From contig JACPFT010000019.1 of the NCBI GenBank assembly GCA_016182845.1, positions 1-64,000 of the forward strand: 64,000 nucleotides of DNA, in the 5' to 3' direction. The DNA comes from Gammaproteobacteria bacterium. Lineage in GTDB: Bacteria; Pseudomonadota; Gammaproteobacteria; Enterobacterales; Permianibacteraceae. This document shows positions 62,105-64,000 of this stretch, one piece after another (within the stretch, counting starts at the first letter, position 1; each line of letters opens with the position of its first letter). The notes beneath the pieces are model-generated. The model had not been told where the DNA came from and did not search any database. It worked only from the letters and a program-made list of their open reading frames with translations. The translations under genes and the position numbers were made by a program.

Positions 62105-63193
62105 CTACGGTTCGCGGGCCCGCATGGCGGCCTCCGACATGGCGCGCATCAGGTTGTCGGCCTGGCGTTCATAGGGCGGCCAGAAGTGGCTTTCCGCGAA
62201 GAAGCCGGGGTTGTCGTCGAGCAGGGGATTGCGCACCGTGGATACCACGGCGACCATGGACAGGCCGTTGACGACGCGGTTTTGCACGGTCTCGGACAGG
62301 AAGTAGTCCATGAACACATAAGCGGCCTCGCGCTTGGCGCCGCCGACGGTCTTGGCCAGGTTCATGGTGTCCATCCACACCGTGTTGCCCTCGGCGAAGT
62401 TGACCAGCTGCCAATCCTCTCCCAGGGCACGCCGTCCGGCGATCTCCACGCCATAGCTGGCCACCAGCTCAAGACCGGGCTTGAAGCTGGGCGCCGTGCT
62501 CCAGAATTCACCCACTTGGGCATACAGCGCGTTGAGGAACTGCTGGGGCTGACCGCTGCCCGCGCTTTCCCGGATGGCTTCGCGGCGCAAGCCGGCGCGC
62601 ACCATGGCATTGAGCTTGAACGGCTCCTCGCCCTGGGCCATGAAGGCCAGGGCGACATTGGGCTGGACCTGGCCATCGGTCAGGGCCAGCTTACCCTTCC
62701 AGCGCGGCGCCAGCAGGTCGTCGAGACGGGTGGGCAGTTCCTTGGGGCCGAGCACGCGCCTATTGGCCCAGATGCCATAGGCGCCGCCGCCGAAGGGCAG
62801 GTACAGGGGGCGCCCGTCCTGGCCCAAGCCCATGGGAATGCGGCGGAGCATGGGGATCAGGGGGCCGTAGCGGCTGAGCTTGGCGGTTTCGATGGGCTGC
62901 AGCAGCGAGGCGATGCGCCCGTCCTGCATCTGGATGTAGTTGAGGGTCAGGAAGCTCAGATCGACCTTGCCGGCCCGCAAGATATCGAACATCTGCTCGG
63001 GACCTTCGGCGTAGGGCTGGATCACCTCGGCCCTGACGTCGATCTGGCGTTCGTCCAGCAGGCGGTTCACGGCCGCCAAATCCTCCGCCGTGACATAGCC
63101 GTCCCAGGTGAAGATGCGCAGGATTTGCTGACCATGGGCCGGCGCCAGACCCAGCAGGCCGCTGAGCAGGACCGGGAGCGATTTCCAGTGCAT
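62105..63193 (-). CDS. PotD-like periplasmic substrate-binding protein (copy B)
   Basis: 362 residues. Signal peptide (MHWKSLPVLLSGLLGLAPAHG), then ILRIFTWDGYVTAEDL. Blocks shared with copy A include GQVQPNVALAFMAQGEEPF and FWPPYERQADNLMRAMS. Differences are spread over the N-terminal half and the region around 205-225. It is separated from copy A by 95 bases and is probably the first gene of the pair. Divergent from mgtE across 173 bases. Ligand unknown. Confidence 0.87.
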   Translation of the reverse strand: MHWKSLPVLLSGLLGLAPAHGQQILRIFTWDGYVTAEDLAAVNRLLDERQIDVRAEVIQPYAEGPEQMFDILRAGKVDLSFLTLNYIQMQDGRIASLLQPIETAKLSRYGPLIPMLRRIPMGLGQDGRPLYLPFGGGAYGIWANRRVLGPKELPTRLDDLLAPRWKGKLALTDGQVQPNVALAFMAQGEEPFKLNAMVRAGLRREAIRESAGSGQPQQFLNALYAQVGEFWSTAPSFKPGLELVASYGVEIAGRRALGEDWQLVNFAEGNTVWMDTMNLAKTVGGAKREAAYVFMDYFLSETVQNRVVNGLSMVAVVSTVRNPLLDDNPGFFAESHFWPPYERQADNLMRAMSEAAMRAREP

Positions 63194-63366
63194 GGCATCC
63201 TCCAGGCGCGGAGCGGACCGGACGCGCGAACGCGGAATACTGGAGAAAAGTATAGGCGCTGTCGGTAAAACAGCCCCTTGGTCTTGCGCCCGGCGCGCGC
63301 GCCTGACAAGCTTGCCGCGCTCCGGGAGGAATGGCCGGTCCGGGCGATACTGGAGGCGACACCACG

Positions 63367-64000
63367 ATGAGCGAACCGGCGCGCAAGCCCCCCGAATCCC
63401 TGCAGGACAGCCTGCGCCAGGTCGAGCGGCTGCTGACCAAGCACCGCCTGGTGGACGCCGCGCTGAATCTCGCCGGCCAGGCCGACGCCGAGGCGGTGCC
63501 GGTGGACCCGGTGGACAGCCTGGTGCACGAGCAGAGCCTGACCGAGTTGCGCAAGAAGCTGGATCGCCTGCATCCGGTGGACATCGCCCATATCCTCGAG
63601 GCCCTGCCGCCCGCCGAGCGCCATATCGTCTGGGAGCAGGTCAGCGGCGACGAGCGCAATGCCGACATCCTCCTGGAAGTCTCCGATGCGGTGCGCGAGA
63701 CCCTGATCGCCGACATGGACCGGGAGGAGTTGCTGGCCGCGACCGAGCACCTGGACACCGACGAGCTGGCCGATCTGGCGCCGGACCTGCCCTCCGAAGT
63801 GGTGCAGGAGGTCATCGGCAGCCTGGACGCCGAGGAGCGCGAGGATCTCAAGGCCGCCCTGTCCTATGCCGATGACGAAGTGGGCTCGCTGATGAGCTTC
63901 GAGATGGCCACGATCCGCGAGGACGTGACCCTGGAGGTGGTGCTGCGCTACCTGCGCCGCTTCGACGAACTGCCCGACCATACCGACAAGCTGTTCGTGA
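63367..64000 (+). CDS. mgtE: Magnesium transporter MgtE, N-terminal part (runs off the window)
   Basis: About 211 residues visible from MSEPARKPPESLQDSLRQVERLL, with a GGAGG ribosome site seven to eleven bases upstream. The MgtE N-terminal cytoplasmic domain (about 50-165; LHPVDIAHILEALPPAERHIVWEQV, LDTDELADLAPDLPSEVV) is followed by the start of the first CBS domain (YADDEVGSLMSFEMATIREDVTLEVVLRYLRR). The CBS pair and the membrane domain lie beyond the end. The CBS and N domains act as a Mg2+ gate. Confidence 0.93.
   Translation, partial: MSEPARKPPESLQDSLRQVERLLTKHRLVDAALNLAGQADAEAVPVDPVDSLVHEQSLTELRKKLDRLHPVDIAHILEALPPAERHIVWEQVSGDERNADILLEVSDAVRETLIADMDREELLAATEHLDTDELADLAPDLPSEVVQEVIGSLDAEEREDLKAALSYADDEVGSLMSFEMATIREDVTLEVVLRYLRRFDELPDHTDKLFV

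Noticed and set aside
63192-63875. A 227-codon plus-strand frame at the mgtE start
   Set aside because: It is an Arg/Ala/Gly-rich shifted frame; MgtE domains are clear in the other frame from 63367.

Overview
The window is GC-rich, densely coded DNA from what looks like a gammaproteobacterium. The reasons are a class I (enterobacterial-type) adenylate cyclase and the argH - algZ - algR - hemC - hemD - hemX - hemY order known from Pseudomonas and relatives. An ExeA/GspB pair and a TfpX/TfpZ-type pilin accessory protein fit this. A complete-looking exosortase A (XrtA/PEP-CTERM) exopolysaccharide locus points to an environmental, biofilm- or floc-forming lineage. Genus and species cannot be fixed from the sequence.

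Layout. (1) 0-10.6 kb, mostly minus strand: cyaA with an apparent frameshift near its 3' end, a divergent PAS/degenerate-GGDEF protein, a TetR-alpha/beta hydrolase pair with a palindromic operator, nudC, a membrane PAS-GGDEF-EAL protein and argH. (2) 10.7-20.2 kb, plus strand: algZ-algR, split by a 270-bp MITE-like element, then a large TonB-dependent receptor and hemCDXY. (3) 20.4-24.2 kb: an HD-GYP response regulator coupled to a hybrid histidine kinase, and a small membrane protein. (4) 24.3-38.3 kb, minus strand: an 11-gene XrtA exopolysaccharide operon (export protein, chain-length factor, tyrosine autokinase, outer-membrane protein, deacetylase, FemAB, XrtA-EpsI, glycosyltransferases, amidotransferase) with a good sigma-54 promoter match in front. 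(5) 38.6-44.3 kb: serA, rlmJ with two orphan solute-binding proteins, a DUF4442 protein and a CoA-transferase. (6) 44.5-52.5 kb: a branched-chain amino-acid operon, ilvL(leader)-attenuator-ilvC-ilvG-ilvM-cimA-ilvE-ilvD. (7) 52.6-64 kb: TfpX/Z-like protein, DUF4870 protein, exeA-gspB, two small proteins, an M16 peptidase lipoprotein, a patatin, two tandem PotD-like binding proteins and the start of mgtE.

The strongest non-gene signals are four. A previously unlabelled 31-codon Ile/Val/Leu-rich leader peptide with an attenuator sits before ilvC. A 270-bp terminal-inverted-repeat element exactly fills the algZ/algR junction. A family of four dispersed long hairpins has arms built from degenerate 8-9-nt CNCCAAGR-like units; two of them lie inside the ilv operon and one inside the EPS operon. 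A sigma-54 promoter precedes the EPS operon. The window contains no tRNA, rRNA, CRISPR array or transposase gene that I could recognise.
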